NCBI RefSeq assembly: GCF_000576635.1
Contig: NZ_AVFL01000008.1
Location: forward strand, 217,820 to 281,819
Direction of reading: 5' to 3'
Origin: Skermanella stibiiresistens SB22
GTDB taxonomy: Bacteria > Pseudomonadota > Alphaproteobacteria > Azospirillales > Azospirillaceae
Length of the DNA: 64,000 nt
Positions 36,435 through 46,776 of this stretch are shown piece after piece (the stretch's first letter is position 1; the number at the start of each line of letters is the position of its first letter). Under the pieces are notes generated by a model. The model did not search any database. It had not been told where the DNA came from and worked only from the letters and a program-made list of their open reading frames with translations. Made by a program: the position numbers and the translations under genes.

Positions 36435-36835
36435 TCCAGCGGCTGTTCCAGGCCGAGATCGTCCGCTTCGGACTGGTCGGGGTGGTCGGCTTGCTGGTGG
36501 ACATCGCGGTCCTCCACCTGTGCCTGGAAATCGGCGGGCTGGGTCTCTACTGGTCGCGGCTGGTCTCCTATCTGGCCGCCGCGACGACGACATGGGCGCT
36601 GAACCGCGCCTTCACCTTCAGCGACGCCAAGGTCGGCAAGATCCATCACCAATGGGCGCGCTTCGTGACGGTCAACGCCGTCGGCGGCGCCGTCAACTAC
36701 GCGGTCTACGCCGCCCTGGTGGCGTCCGGCGATCCGTTCGCCACATATCCGGCGCTGGCCGTGGCCGCGGGGTCCCTCTCGGGGCTATTTTTCAATTTCA
36801 CCGCGTCCAAGAAGCTGGTATTCCGCCGCGCTTGA
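36431..36835 (+). CDS. GtrA family flippase-like membrane protein
   Basis: The 134-aa protein has four membrane segments and the GtrA signature: RFGLVGVVGLLVDIAVLHL, SYLAAATTTWALNRAFTF and a C-terminal NFTASKKLVFRR. GtrA proteins flip undecaprenyl-phosphate-linked sugars to the periplasm. The ATG overlaps the upstream GT2 stop (ATGA), so the synthase and flippase are translated together, which is the textbook pairing. A 68-base gap separates it from uppP. Confidence 0.9.
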   Translation: MIQRLFQAEIVRFGLVGVVGLLVDIAVLHLCLEIGGLGLYWSRLVSYLAAATTTWALNRAFTFSDAKVGKIHHQWARFVTVNAVGGAVNYAVYAALVASGDPFATYPALAVAAGSLSGLFFNFTASKKLVFRRA

Positions 36836-36903
36836 CCGTCCATCCCTACCCACGGGCGGCGCGCGGCGCGCGTCCGGCGCCCTGACACGGATCTGCTGAA
36901 ATC

Positions 36904-37707
36904 ATGGATGACACCACGTTGCTGAGCGCCCTGATCTTGGGCGTGGTCGAAGGCTTGACCGAATTCCTGCCGGTATCCTCCACCGGGCACCTGATCCTGA
37001 TTGGCGACCTGCTGGGTTTCCAAGGACCTCCCGGGCGCCTGTTCGAGGTCGTGATCCAGTTGGGCGCGATCCTCGCGATCTGCGTCGTCTATTTCCAGCG
37101 TCTCTGGCACATCGCCGTGACGCTCCCGACCAGTCGCGAGTCGCGGCGGTTCGTCATCGCCATCCTGCTGGCCTTCCTGCCCGCCGCCGTGATCGGCGTC
37201 ATGGCCCATGGCTTCATCAAGAGCGTGCTGTTCTCGCCCTACGTGGTCTGCGTGGCGCTGATCGTCGGCGGTATCGCCATCCTGCTGATCGAGCGGAACC
37301 TGCCGACGCCGCGCCATTTCAAGGTCGAGCAGTTTTCTCCCCGGCTGGCGCTTGGCATCGGCTTCGTCCAGACGCTGGCCATGATTCCCGGCGTCTCCCG
37401 CTCCGGAGCCACCATCCTGGGCGCGCTGCTGATGGGGGTCGAGCGCAAGACGGCCGCCGAGTTCTCCTTCTTCCTGGCGATCCCGACCATGGCCGGGGCC
37501 GTCGTCTACGACACCTACAAGAACTTCGACACCTTGACCTCCGACGGCTCGCTGGTCATCGCGATCGGGTTCGTCGCGGCGTTCCTGGCGGCCTTGGTCG
37601 TGGTCAAGAGCCTGGTGGCGTTCGTCAGCCGCTTCGGATTCACGCCGTTCGGCTGGTACCGCATAGCGCTCGGCACGCTGATGCTGGTGATCCTGGCGAT
37701 GCGCTGA
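36904..37707 (+). CDS. uppP: Undecaprenyl-diphosphatase
   Basis: The 267-aa UppP/BacA recycles undecaprenyl pyrophosphate to the monophosphate at the periplasmic face of the inner membrane. The two active-site blocks are EGLTEFLPVSSTGHLIL (residues 16-32) and PGVSRSGATILGALLMGV. Its eight or so membrane segments and its length are standard. It follows the lipid-linked sugar genes and supplies the shared carrier. A role in bacitracin resistance is expected for the family. Confidence 0.96.
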   Translation: MDDTTLLSALILGVVEGLTEFLPVSSTGHLILIGDLLGFQGPPGRLFEVVIQLGAILAICVVYFQRLWHIAVTLPTSRESRRFVIAILLAFLPAAVIGVMAHGFIKSVLFSPYVVCVALIVGGIAILLIERNLPTPRHFKVEQFSPRLALGIGFVQTLAMIPGVSRSGATILGALLMGVERKTAAEFSFFLAIPTMAGAVVYDTYKNFDTLTSDGSLVIAIGFVAAFLAALVVVKSLVAFVSRFGFTPFGWYRIALGTLMLVILAMR

Positions 37708-37775
37708 GAGTGCTTGAGTTCAACCTGACCTCCTTGTAATACTCACCGATAATACTTTCGCGCGGAGTAAACGGC

Positions 37776-38684
37776 GTGGTGGCGGTGAGTGGTCCGGAGA
37801 TTGTTCGGGTATGCGTGCGCCACCTGATGGCGCGGATGGCCATCCTCCTCTGCCTCGTCCCGCCCTTCGCCTCAAGCGCGGCGGACGCTGGGGAGGTCCT
37901 GACGAACGCGCGGCGGGTGACGGGCGAGGAGCGGCAGGAGGCCGACCTCTTCGTCCTCGGCAACACCGTGTTCATCCTCTACCACGAGTTGGGACACGCG
38001 CTGATCGACCTGCTGGGCCTTCCCGTGCTGGGCCGGGAGGAGGACGCGGCCGACAACCTCGCCAGCGTCATGATGATCCCGGACGAGGCCGATCCGGTGA
38101 TGGACGAGTTGATCGTCGCTGCGGCGGACGGCTGGTTCCTGGGAAATCTTCGGCAACACGAGGCGGGAAACACCGAACCGTCCTGGTGGGGCGAGCACTC
38201 GCTCGACATGCAGCGCTTCTACTCCGTCGTCTGCCTGATGTACGGCAGCGACCCCACCGGCTTCGCGGCCCTGGCGGAAAGCGTCAGCCTGCCCGCCGAG
38301 CGGCGCGCCACCTGTCCCAACGAATATGTCCAAGCCCGCGCCAGCTGGACCCGCCTGCTCGCTCCCCACATGGTTCCCGTCGAACAAAGGGCCTCCCAGC
38401 CAAGCCGAGTCACGGTCACCTTCGGCCCACCACCGCCGGGATACGACCATGTCGCCTCGCTGCTGCGCGAGTCGGGGCTGATAGAGGCCATCGCCCACGA
38501 TATCGGCGGCGGTTTCAAGCTTCCGCGCGACTTGGCCATCCACTTCGAAGCCTGCGGGGCCGGCGACGCCAACGCCTTCTATCGGAACGGCCCGGACCAC
38601 GAAGGGCCGAACGTCGTCACCGTCTGCTATGAGCTGGTCGGTTTCTACAATGATTTGATCATGCGCGACATCGCCCGCCGCTGA
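37776..38684 (+). CDS. DUF4344-type exported metallopeptidase
   Basis: The 302-aa protein has a signal-like N-terminal hydrophobic segment (MAILLCLVPPFASSAADAG), a zinc-binding HELGH at about residue 77, and a distal acidic stretch REEDAADNLAS that could supply the third ligand. This layout matches the DUF4344 family of putative periplasmic peptidases. Two cysteines in CLMYGS and ATCPNE may form a disulfide. The start is GTG at 37776 with GGAG nine bases upstream. It is the only gene between uppP and the chemoreceptor. Confidence 0.75.
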   Translation: MVAVSGPEIVRVCVRHLMARMAILLCLVPPFASSAADAGEVLTNARRVTGEERQEADLFVLGNTVFILYHELGHALIDLLGLPVLGREEDAADNLASVMMIPDEADPVMDELIVAAADGWFLGNLRQHEAGNTEPSWWGEHSLDMQRFYSVVCLMYGSDPTGFAALAESVSLPAERRATCPNEYVQARASWTRLLAPHMVPVEQRASQPSRVTVTFGPPPPGYDHVASLLRESGLIEAIAHDIGGGFKLPRDLAIHFEACGAGDANAFYRNGPDHEGPNVVTVCYELVGFYNDLIMRDIARR

Positions 38685-38804
38685 CCCGATATCCGATTGG
38701 CGTTACCGCGCCTTTGAGATAAATCATGGCGCGAGGTTCCGCGACGGCTCACAGTCCCCGGAACTCATTCGAATTCATAGGGCCGATGGCCGGGGGAAAC
38801 ATTC

Positions 38805-40487
38805 ATGACGTTCCGCAACAGCAGCCTGTTGGCCCGCCTCCTCATCGGTTTCTCGGCGGTATTGGGGCTGGCGTCCATGCTGGGCTTGCTGGCGCTGCAT
38901 CAGGTGGACACGGTCGGCGACCTCGCCACACGGCTCTATGAGCGATCCTTCACCGTGTCGACATCGGCCCTGGAGGCCAATGCCGGGATCATCGGCATGC
39001 ACCGGTCGATGAAGGATGTCGCCCTGGCGACCGACAATGCGGGCATCGACGCGGCAACCCTGGCGGTCGACGCGCAGGAAAAACGGGTCCTGGCGTCGAT
39101 GGCCATCGTCAAGGAGCGCTATCTCGGCAATCCGGCGGAGGTCGAAGCCACCATCACCGCGATCCGCGATTGGCAGCCGATCCGAGCCCGCGTGATCGCG
39201 TTCATGAAGGAGGGCAAGCGCGCGGAGGCGGCCGATATCACCAAGACGATCGGCGCCGCCCAGGTCAAGCTGATCACCGAGCGGATGGACGTCCTGATCG
39301 AGGCGGTGAGGAAACGCGCCGCCGACGCCGCTGCCTCGGCGGAGACCTCGATCGGACAGGCCTGGGTCCTGATCCTGACGGCGCTGGCGGCCCTTGTCGT
39401 CGTGGGTCTCGGCATCGCCTTGGGTATCTCCCGAAGCGTGAGCGGCCAGATCGGACGCCTGCGCGATGTCATGGGGCGTCTCGCCAAACAGGATTTCGCG
39501 GTCACCGTACCCTACTCGGATCAGACCAACGAGGTCGGCCAGATGGCCAAGGCGGTGGAGGTCTTCAAGGAGAACGGCATCGCGGTCGAACGCCTGCGCG
39601 AGGAGCGCGAGGCCGCCAAGGCCAATGCCGAAGCCGACCGCAAGAAGCAGATCAACGCCATGGCGGACGACTTCCAGTCCCATGTGGAAGCCGTGGTGGA
39701 ACACGTGGCGTCCGCCGCGACGGAGATGACGGCGACCGCCAGCACCATGTCGGCCTGCGCCGAGCAATCGACCCGGCAGTCGGCGGCGGCCGCCGCCGCC
39801 GCCGAGGAGGCGTCGAGCAACGTCCAGACCGTCGCGTCGGCGGCGGAGGAACTGTCGTCGTCGATCGCCGAGATCGGCCGGCAGGTCACCCAGGCGACCG
39901 ATACCACCCGCGAGGCTGTCACCAAGGCCGAACGCACCAACTCGATCGTCGCGGGCCTGTCGGATGCGGCCCACAAGATCGGCGAGGTCGTCAGCCTGAT
40001 CAACGACATCGCCAGCCAGACCAACCTGCTGGCCCTGAACGCGACGATCGAGGCGGCCCGGGCGGGCGAGGCCGGCAAGGGCTTCGCGATCGTCGCGTCG
40101 GAGGTCAAGAACCTCGCCAACCAGACCGCCAAGGCGACCGAGGAGATCGCCAGCCAGATCTCCTCCGTCCAAGGAGCGACGGGACAGGCGGTCGCGGCGA
40201 TCCAGGACATCACGGCCACCATCTCCGCCGTCAGCGACGCGTCCACCGCCATCGCGACCGCCGTCGAGCAGCAGCGCGCCGCGACCAACGAGATCGCGCG
40301 CAACGTTGAGCAGGCCGCCTGCGGAACGCAGGAGGTCTCCTCCAACATCGCGGGCGTGTCGGAAGCGGCGCACGAGGCCAGCCGCGCCGCAAACCAAGTG
40401 CTGACCGAGGCGTCGCAGCTGTCCAGACAGTCCGAGACGCTGAACCAGGCGGTCGACACCTTCATACACCGGGTCCGCACCAGCTGA
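38805..40487 (+). CDS. Methyl-accepting chemotaxis protein with four-helix-bundle sensor
   Basis: The 560-aa protein has an N-terminal membrane segment, a periplasmic 4HB-type sensor with about 150 residues, a second membrane segment ([20 protein letters not shown]), a HAMP domain, and a signalling domain with the hairpin tip [21 protein letters not shown]. The C-terminus ends [10 protein letters not shown], typical for alphaproteobacterial receptors. The ligand is unknown. Unlike the receptor at 17058-19172 it has no hemerythrin domain. Its ribosome site is weak. No chemotaxis signalling genes are in the window. Confidence 0.92.
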   Translation: MTFRNSSLLARLLIGFSAVLGLASMLGLLALHQVDTVGDLATRLYERSFTVSTSALEANAGIIGMHRSMKDVALATDNAGIDAATLAVDAQEKRVLASMAIVKERYLGNPAEVEATITAIRDWQPIRARVIAFMKEGKRAEAADITKTIGAAQVKLITERMDVLIEAVRKRAADAAASAETSIGQAWVLILTALAALVVVGLGIALGISRSVSGQIGRLRDVMGRLAKQDFAVTVPYSDQTNEVGQMAKAVEVFKENGIAVERLREEREAAKANAEADRKKQINAMADDFQSHVEAVVEHVASAATEMTATASTMSACAEQSTRQSAAAAAAAEEASSNVQTVASAAEELSSSIAEIGRQVTQATDTTREAVTKAERTNSIVAGLSDAAHKIGEVVSLINDIASQTNLLALNATIEAARAGEAGKGFAIVASEVKNLANQTAKATEEIASQISSVQGATGQAVAAIQDITATISAVSDASTAIATAVEQQRAATNEIARNVEQAACGTQEVSSNIAGVSEAAHEASRAANQVLTEASQLSRQSETLNQAVDTFIHRVRTS

Positions 40488-40618
40488 GGACGCGGCGACG
40501 CCCCTTTCCAAGTTCGGGAACCGAGGGCCCTGCCCGAGGGGCTTGTCCAGGGTGCTGGAGGTCTCCGGTGTCTGCGGCCATGGACTTGGGACGGGTAATC
40601 GCCATATAACCGCGCATC

Positions 40619-41491
40619 ATGACCATCCCGTTTCTGAAGATGCACGGGCTCGGCAACGACTTCGTCGTCATCGATGCCCGTAGCGGTAACTTGTCCTTGA
40701 ACGAAGCTCAGGCCCGCGCCATCGCGGACCGGCGATTGGGCGTCGGCTGCGACCAGTTCATCGTGATCGAGCCACCCCGGACATCCGGCGCCACCGCCTT
40801 CATGCGCATCCGCAATCCCGATGGTAGCGAATCCGGCGCCTGCGGCAACGCGACCCGTTGCGTGGCGCATTTGCTGATGACCGAGTCGGGGCGAACCACC
40901 ACCGTCGTCGAGACCATCGCCGGCCTGCTGCCCGCCAGTCTTGAGGCCGATGGCTTGGTGACGGTCGACATGGGACCGCCGCGTCTCGACTGGCGCGACA
41001 TTCCCTTGGCCGGTCCGGCGGACACCCTCCGGCTGGACGACGTGGTCGAAGGTCCCTATGCCGGTCCGACCGCCGTCAGCATGGGCAACCCGCACGCGGT
41101 CTTCTTCGTCGATGACGTGGCGGCGGTACCGCTCGAACGGGTCGGCCCCCGGTTGGAGCACCATCCGGCCTTTCCCGAACGCGCCAACATCGAATTCGCC
41201 CAGGTGCTCACCCCCACCCGCATCCGCATGCGCGTGTGGGAACGCGCGGCCGGCATCACCCAAGCTTGCGGCTCCGGCGCGTGCGCCGTGCAGGTCGCCG
41301 CCTTCCGCCGTGGTTTGGTCGAGCGGCGCGCGGAGGTCGTGCTGGACGGCGGCGGGCTGACGATCGAGTGGCGCGAGGACGGCCATGTCCTGATGACGGG
41401 CCCGATCGCCCTCAGCTTCACCGGCGAATTGTCAGCCGAACTGGCTGGCGACATGCCGTCCGAACCACGACTTCAGGCGGTGCCGGCATGA
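40619..41491 (+). CDS. dapF: Diaminopimelate epimerase
   Basis: The 290-aa DapF converts LL- to meso-diaminopimelate for peptidoglycan and lysine. It begins [15 protein letters not shown], has the first catalytic cysteine in [12 protein letters not shown] and the second in [12 protein letters not shown], and [11 protein letters not shown] lies between them. The length is normal. Its TGA overlaps the mtaB ATG by four bases, starting a dapF-mtaB-ftsY operon. Confidence 0.97.
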   Translation: MTIPFLKMHGLGNDFVVIDARSGNLSLNEAQARAIADRRLGVGCDQFIVIEPPRTSGATAFMRIRNPDGSESGACGNATRCVAHLLMTESGRTTTVVETIAGLLPASLEADGLVTVDMGPPRLDWRDIPLAGPADTLRLDDVVEGPYAGPTAVSMGNPHAVFFVDDVAAVPLERVGPRLEHHPAFPERANIEFAQVLTPTRIRMRVWERAAGITQACGSGACAVQVAAFRRGLVERRAEVVLDGGGLTIEWREDGHVLMTGPIALSFTGELSAELAGDMPSEPRLQAVPA

Positions 41492-42747
41492 GCGCCGATA
41501 TCGTCACCTTCGGCTGCCGGCTCAACACCTACGAGTCGGAAGTGATGCGCGAGAACGCCCTGGCGGCCGGTTTGGCCGACACGGTGATCTTCAACACCTG
41601 CGCCGTCACGTCCGAAGCGGAGCGGCAGGCCCGGCAGGCGATCCGCAAGATGCGGCGCGAGCGGCCCGACGCCCGTATCATCGTGACCGGCTGCGCCGCC
41701 CAGATCGACCCCGCCAAATACGCGGCCATGCCCGAGGTCGATCAGGTTCTCGGCAACGAGGAGAAGCTGAAGCCCGAAAGCTTCGGTCTCGACGCCCCGA
41801 CCGAGCGCGTGCTGGTCAACGACATCATGTCGGTCAAGGAGACGGCCGGCCACCTGATCGGCGGGCTGGAAGGCAGGGCGCGCGCCTTCGTGCAGGTCCA
41901 GAACGGCTGCGACCACCGCTGCACCTTCTGCATCATTCCCTATGGCCGGGGCAACTCGCGCTCCGTGCCGATCGGCGAAGTGGTGCGGCAGGTCCGCCTG
42001 CTGGTCCAGTCCGGCTATAACGAGATCGTGCTGACCGGCGTCGACATCACCTCCTACGGTCCCGACCTGCCAGGCCGTCCGACCCTGGGACAGATGATCC
42101 GCCGCCTGCTGGCGCAGGTCCCCGACCTCCAGCGGTTGCGACTGTCCTCGCTCGACCCTGTCGAGATCGACGATGATCTGTGGCGGCTGATCGCGGAGGA
42201 ACCGCGCCTGATGCCGCACCTGCATGTCAGCCTGCAGGCTGGCGACGACATGGTGCTGAAGCGGATGAAGCGCCGTCACCTGCGGGGCGACGCCATCGAG
42301 TTCTGCCGGCGCGCCCGCGAGTTGCGGCCCGACATGGTGTTCGGCGCCGACCTGATCGCCGGCTTTCCGACCGAGACCGACGAGATGTTCGAGAACACCT
42401 TGCGCGCGGTCGACGAATGCGGCCTGACCTGGCTGCACATATTTCCCTATTCACCCCGCCCCGGCACCCCGGCCGCCAGGATGCCCCAGATCGACGGCAC
42501 CCTGCGGAAGGAACGCGCGTCGCGCCTGAGACGGTCCGGCGCCGAGGCTGTAGGCCGCTTCCTGGCCGGGCGGGTCGGAACCCATGCCGCCGTGCTGGCG
42601 GAAAAGGAAACCCTCGGCCGAACCGAGCAATTCGCCGAAGTGCGCCTGGACCAGCCGGTCGAGCCCGGCTCCATCGTGCGCGCCGCCATCATCGGCGTCG
42701 ACGGAGAGATGCTGGTGGGCCGGATCGATCGGAGCGTCACATGCTGA
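41488..42747 (+). CDS. mtaB: tRNA t6A37 methylthiotransferase
   Basis: The 419-aa radical SAM methylthiotransferase converts t6A37 to ms2t6A37 in tRNA. The N-terminal UPF0004 domain carries three cluster cysteines (FGCRLN, NTCAVT, GCAA), and the radical SAM CX3CX2C is [12 protein letters not shown]-terminal TRAM-like region follows. It lacks the miaB-type C-terminal signature, and the sequence pattern fits MtaB/YqeV. The start overlaps dapF; its end overlaps ftsY by seven bases. Confidence 0.93.
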   Translation: MSADIVTFGCRLNTYESEVMRENALAAGLADTVIFNTCAVTSEAERQARQAIRKMRRERPDARIIVTGCAAQIDPAKYAAMPEVDQVLGNEEKLKPESFGLDAPTERVLVNDIMSVKETAGHLIGGLEGRARAFVQVQNGCDHRCTFCIIPYGRGNSRSVPIGEVVRQVRLLVQSGYNEIVLTGVDITSYGPDLPGRPTLGQMIRRLLAQVPDLQRLRLSSLDPVEIDDDLWRLIAEEPRLMPHLHVSLQAGDDMVLKRMKRRHLRGDAIEFCRRARELRPDMVFGADLIAGFPTETDEMFENTLRAVDECGLTWLHIFPYSPRPGTPAARMPQIDGTLRKERASRLRRSGAEAVGRFLAGRVGTHAAVLAEKETLGRTEQFAEVRLDQPVEPGSIVRAAIIGVDGEMLVGRIDRSVTC

Positions 42748-43859
42748 AGTTCTGGCGCCGCAATAAGCAGGAGCCAACCGAGACCAAGCCTGAAGAACCA
42801 GAGGTCGCCGAACCGCGGATCGCGGAAGTCGAGCCAGAGCCGGAACCAGAACCCGAGCCGGAGCCCGAACCGGAGCCGGAGCCGGAGCCGGAGCCAATCG
42901 TGGCCCTTGCTCCCGCGCCCGAGCCGGAACAGCCCGTCCGCAAGGGCTGGCTGTCGCGTCTCCGCGAGGGGCTGACCAAGTCCACCACCAAGCTGACCGA
43001 CGGCATCAGCGGCATCTTCACCAAGCGCAAGCTGGACGACGAGGCGCTGGAGGAGTTGGAGGAGCTGCTGATCACGGCCGACCTCGGCCCCGTGACGGCG
43101 GGGAAGGTGACGGCCGAACTGGCGCGCACCCGCTTCGGCAAGGAGGTCTCGCCCGACGAGGTCCGCCGCACGCTGGCGACCAGCATCGCGGCTATCCTGG
43201 AGCCGGTCGCCCAACCCCTGGTGATCGACCGCACGGCCAAGCCGCATGTCATCCTGGTGGTCGGCGTCAACGGCGCCGGCAAGACCACGACGATCGGCAA
43301 GATGGCCAAGCAGTTCCGGCAGGAGGGCAAGTCGGTCATGATCGCCGCCGGCGACACTTTCCGCGCGGCGGCGGTCCAGCAGCTCCAGGTCTGGGGCGAG
43401 CGGTCTGGCTGCCCCGTGATCGCCAAGGAGACCGGCGCCGACGCGGCCGGCTTGGCCTTCGACGCGCTGGAGCGCGCCCGGCGCGAGAAGACCGATGTCT
43501 TGCTGATCGACACGGCGGGACGGCTGCAGAACAAGGCCAACCTGATGGCCGAGCTTCAGAAGATCGTCCGAGTCCTCAAGAAGATGGATCCGGAGACGCC
43601 CCATTCGGTCCTGCTGGTGCTGGACGCCACGACGGGGCAGAATGCCCATGCCCAGGTCGAGGTGTTCGGCGAGATGGTCAACGTCAACGGCTTGATCGTC
43701 ACCAAGCTGGACGGTTCGGCCCGGGGCGGCGTGCTGGTGTCGCTGGCCGAGAAATACGGCCAGCCGGTCCATTATATCGGCGTCGGCGAGGGCGTGGATG
43801 ACATGCGGCCCTTCGAGGCTGGGTCGTTCGCCCGTTCGCTGATGGGCCTGGAGGCTTGA
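42741..43859 (+). CDS. ftsY: Signal recognition particle receptor FtsY
   Basis: The 372-aa SRP receptor GTPase delivers ribosome-nascent chain complexes to the membrane translocon. An acidic N-terminal A domain with an 11-unit Glu-Pro run is followed by the N domain (RKLDDEALEELEELLITADLG), the G domain with VVGVNGAGKTTTIGKMA (G1), DTAGRLQNKANLM (G3) and TKLDGSARGG (G4). Length is within family range. The ATG lies inside mtaB. It is the third member of the operon; amn follows after seven bases. Confidence 0.97.
   Translation: MLKFWRRNKQEPTETKPEEPEVAEPRIAEVEPEPEPEPEPEPEPEPEPEPEPIVALAPAPEPEQPVRKGWLSRLREGLTKSTTKLTDGISGIFTKRKLDDEALEELEELLITADLGPVTAGKVTAELARTRFGKEVSPDEVRRTLATSIAAILEPVAQPLVIDRTAKPHVILVVGVNGAGKTTTIGKMAKQFRQEGKSVMIAAGDTFRAAAVQQLQVWGERSGCPVIAKETGADAAGLAFDALERARREKTDVLLIDTAGRLQNKANLMAELQKIVRVLKKMDPETPHSVLLVLDATTGQNAHAQVEVFGEMVNVNGLIVTKLDGSARGGVLVSLAEKYGQPVHYIGVGEGVDDMRPFEAGSFARSLMGLEA
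42831..42896 (+). repeat. Glu-Pro dipeptide coding repeat in ftsY
   Basis: Eleven consecutive Glu-Pro codon pairs (GAG/GAA with CCG/CCA/CCC) span 66 bases. They form a stiff acidic linker between the A domain start and the N domain. Synonymous codon variation suggests selection for the protein sequence and partial resistance to slippage. Confidence 0.9.
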
Positions 43860-43866
43860 GGCGACC

Positions 43867-45378
43867 ATGCAGAACCCGTACAACCACATCGGCCTTCCCT
43901 TCGCGGCGGAGCATTTCACCGATCCCGCCGCGGCGGTGGCGCGGGTGCGCGAGATCTACGACGCCAACACCGCCTTTCTCCGCGACTGCTTCACCCGCTT
44001 CACGGCCGGTGAGGAGATGCAGCAGCGGGTCCACGCCTGCTACCCGTTCCTCCGCGTCCACACCGAGACCAGCACGCGGGTGGACACCCGGCTGGCCTAT
44101 GGCTTCGTCGCCGGACCGGGAACCTACGCCACGACGCTGACCCGGCCGGACCTGTTCCATCATTATTACCTGGAGCAGTTCGAGCAGTTGAGGCGCAACC
44201 ATGGCGTCGTGCTGGAGGTCGGCGTCAGCCGGCAGCCGATACCGATCCATTTCGCCTTTCCGGAAGGCCTGCATGTCGAGGGCGACCTGACGCCGGAACG
44301 GCTTGGCCGGATGCGCGACAGCTTCGACCTGCCCGACCTGTCGGAGCTGGACGACAGCATCGTCAACGGCACCCATCGGCTGGCCGCCGACGAGCCGGCG
44401 CCGCTGGCGCTGTTCACGGGGCCGCGCGTCGACTATTCGCTGCACCGGCTGAAGCACTACACCGCGACGGCGCCGGAGCACTTCCAGAACTTCATCCTGT
44501 TCACGAACTACCAGTTCTACATCGATGAGTTCATCCGGCTCGGCATGGAAGTGATGTCGCCGACCGACGATCCGGACGAGAGGGACTATCGCGCGCAGTA
44601 CACCGCCTTCGTGGAACCGGGCGACTTCATCATCCCGAACCAGAACCTGGGTCCGGCCGATCCCCAAGGCACCCGCGTCGGACGCCTGCCCCAGATGCCG
44701 GCCTACCACCTGAAGCGCGCCGATGGCTCCGGGATCACGATGGTCAACATCGGCGTCGGCCCCAGCAACGCCAAGACGATCACCGACCACATCGCGGCAC
44801 TCCGCCCGCACGCCTGGATCATGCTTGGCCACTGCGCGGGCCTCCGCAACACGCAACGGCTGGGCGACTATGTCCTGGCCCATGGCTATGTCCGCGAGGA
44901 CCACGTTCTGGACGCCGACCTGCCGGTCTGGGTCCCGGTGCCGCCGCTGGCGGAGGTCCAGGTGGCCCTGGAAGGCGCCGTCGGGCATGTCACGGGCCTG
45001 AGCGGATACGAATTGAAGCGGGTGATGCGGACGGGAACGGTCGCCACGATCGACAACCGGAACTGGGAACTGCGCGACCACGCGGAGATGGTCCAGCGCT
45101 TCAGCCAGAGTCGGGCCGTGGCGCTGGACATGGAGAGCGCCACCATCGCCGCCAATGGGTTCCGCTTCCGGGTGCCCTATGGGACGTTGCTGTGCGTCTC
45201 GGACAAGCCGCTGCACGGCGAGTTGAAGCTGCCCGGCATGGCGAACAACTTCTACCGCAGTCAGGTCGATCAGCACCTCAAGATCGGTGTGCTGGCGATG
45301 GAGCTGCTGCGGAAAAACGGGCTGGAAAAGCTGCACTCACGCAAGCTTCGCAGCTTCGCCGAGGCAGCCTTCCAGTAG
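43867..45378 (+). CDS. amn: AMP nucleosidase
   Basis: The 503-aa Amn cleaves AMP to adenine and ribose 5-phosphate in the cytoplasm, regulating adenylate levels. The N-terminal regulatory domain includes RVHTETSTRVDTRLAYGFVAGPGTYATT, and the C-terminal nucleoside phosphorylase-like domain has MVNIGVGPSNAKTITDHIA, LGHCAGLRNTQRLGDYVLAHGY and ALDMESATIAANGFRF with the catalytic Asp region. The length matches the E. coli enzyme. It follows ftsY by seven bases but is probably functionally independent. Confidence 0.96.
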   Translation: MQNPYNHIGLPFAAEHFTDPAAAVARVREIYDANTAFLRDCFTRFTAGEEMQQRVHACYPFLRVHTETSTRVDTRLAYGFVAGPGTYATTLTRPDLFHHYYLEQFEQLRRNHGVVLEVGVSRQPIPIHFAFPEGLHVEGDLTPERLGRMRDSFDLPDLSELDDSIVNGTHRLAADEPAPLALFTGPRVDYSLHRLKHYTATAPEHFQNFILFTNYQFYIDEFIRLGMEVMSPTDDPDERDYRAQYTAFVEPGDFIIPNQNLGPADPQGTRVGRLPQMPAYHLKRADGSGITMVNIGVGPSNAKTITDHIAALRPHAWIMLGHCAGLRNTQRLGDYVLAHGYVREDHVLDADLPVWVPVPPLAEVQVALEGAVGHVTGLSGYELKRVMRTGTVATIDNRNWELRDHAEMVQRFSQSRAVALDMESATIAANGFRFRVPYGTLLCVSDKPLHGELKLPGMANNFYRSQVDQHLKIGVLAMELLRKNGLEKLHSRKLRSFAEAAFQ

Positions 45379-45386
45379 TTTCCGAC

Positions 45387-45548
45387 TTACTTCTTGCCGG
45401 CGTCCGGCTCGACGTTCTCGGCGCCTTTGCGGGTGCCGCCGAACTTGTCCGGCCCGCCGGCGTCGGGAGCGTTCGGCTTGTGGTGGTTGCCGGTGTTCTG
45501 CTGGTCCTCGGTATGCTTGACCGTCTCTTCGGTGTGCGGCTGTTTCAT
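45387..45548 (-). CDS. Small hydrophilic protein (53 aa)
   Basis: The 53-aa ORF has GAGG six bases upstream of the ATG at 45548; another ATG lies two codons earlier. It is strongly hydrophilic and probably disordered (EETVKHTEDQQNTGNHHKP, ending in DAGKK), without membrane segments. I recognise no family. It follows the ferredoxin reductase gene on the same strand by 68 bases and is convergent with amn. Codon composition resembles neighbouring genes, so I consider it real though unproven. Confidence 0.5.
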   Translation of the reverse strand: MKQPHTEETVKHTEDQQNTGNHHKPNAPDAGGPDKFGGTRKGAENVEPDAGKK

Positions 45549-45616
45549 CGTCATCCTCGAATCCGTTGCCCGTTGATGGGCTGGTAGGACAACAGGCGAG
45601 ACGGCCAAGGGTTTCC

Positions 45617-46639
45617 TCAAACCCCCGCCGGCATACCCTTGGTGGTCGAATATTCGAAGTGCAGCACCTCGCCGGGGTGGACCAGCGGGAAGGCGGAATG
45701 CGCGGCGGAGGCTGCTTCCGCGAAGCCGGTCAGGATCAGCTTGAGCTTGCCCGGATATGTGGCGATATCGCCGATCGCGAAGATGCCGGGAGCGCTGGTG
45801 GCGCAGGTCGATTGCTCGATCTTGATGTGGTGGCGTTCCAGTTCCAAGCCCCACTCGGCGATCGGACCCAGGTTCATGGACAGGCCGAAGAATGGCAGCA
45901 GCACATCGGCGTCCAGCACCTTCTCTTCCCCGTCCAGCGTGGCGACCCGCACGCCGGTCAGTTGTCCGTCCGATCCTTCCAGGCCGGAGAGCTGATAGGG
46001 CACCACCATCTCGATCCGGCCTTCCTTGGTCAGCTGGTCCATCCGGGCGACGCTTTCCGGCGCCGCGCGGAACTTGGGACGGCGGTGGACCACCATGATC
46101 TTGGCGGCGACCTCCGCCAGGCTGATCGCCCAATCGACCGCGCTATCGCCACCCCCGGCGATCACGACCCGCTTGCCGGCGTAGTCCAGACGCCGGCGTA
46201 CCAGATAGTGGATCGACTTGCCCTCGAACTGTTCCAACCCATCCAGCGGCGGCCGGTTGGGACCGAAGGCGCCGACGCCCGCCGCGACGATCACCGCCGC
46301 GGCGTTGATCCGCGTGCCGGTCGAGGTTTCCACCAGCCAGCGGTCATCGGCGGTCCGGGTCAGCCCGACGACTTGTTGTCCCAGATGGAAGACGGGATTG
46401 AACGAGGCGCATTGCTCGCTCAGCCGGTCGATCAGGTCGGCGGCGTCGATCGACGGGTAACCTGGGATGTCGTATATCGGCTTTTCCGGGTAGAGTGCGG
46501 CGCATTGGCCGCCGACCATGTCGAGGGCGTCGACCACGTGGCATTTCATGCGCAGCATGCCGCATTCGAAAATGGCGAACAGACCAACGGGACCGGCACC
46601 AATGATGGCGACATCGGTATGCTGCTCGGGGCTCGACAT
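45617..46639 (-). CDS. Ferredoxin-NADP+ reductase, thioredoxin-reductase-like (FNR2 type)
   Basis: The 340-aa flavoprotein has an N-terminal FAD site VAIIGAGPVGLFAIFE, MVGGQCAALYPEKPIYDIPGY, an NADP site VVIAGGGDSAVDWAISLAE, and a C-terminal FAIGDIATYPGKLKLILTGFAEAA, but no CXXC redox pair. This is the thioredoxin-reductase-like ferredoxin/flavodoxin-NADP reductase group. It exchanges electrons between NADPH and ferredoxin. The ATG at 46639 has GGAG five bases upstream; the frame extends 16 codons further. It is divergent from tsaE. Confidence 0.92.
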   Translation of the reverse strand: MSSPEQHTDVAIIGAGPVGLFAIFECGMLRMKCHVVDALDMVGGQCAALYPEKPIYDIPGYPSIDAADLIDRLSEQCASFNPVFHLGQQVVGLTRTADDRWLVETSTGTRINAAAVIVAAGVGAFGPNRPPLDGLEQFEGKSIHYLVRRRLDYAGKRVVIAGGGDSAVDWAISLAEVAAKIMVVHRRPKFRAAPESVARMDQLTKEGRIEMVVPYQLSGLEGSDGQLTGVRVATLDGEEKVLDADVLLPFFGLSMNLGPIAEWGLELERHHIKIEQSTCATSAPGIFAIGDIATYPGKLKLILTGFAEAASAAHSAFPLVHPGEVLHFEYSTTKGMPAGV

Positions 46640-46776
46640 GGGGACTCCGGAAAAGCTAGGAAGAGGGTTGCGGCACATGCCCTTCATGTACCGGATTTCC
46701 CCGCGCGATCAAACCCCCGGCCATCATTTGCCGGCCATGACTTGAAAGCTGGAAAGCAGGACACGGGCCAACGGCC

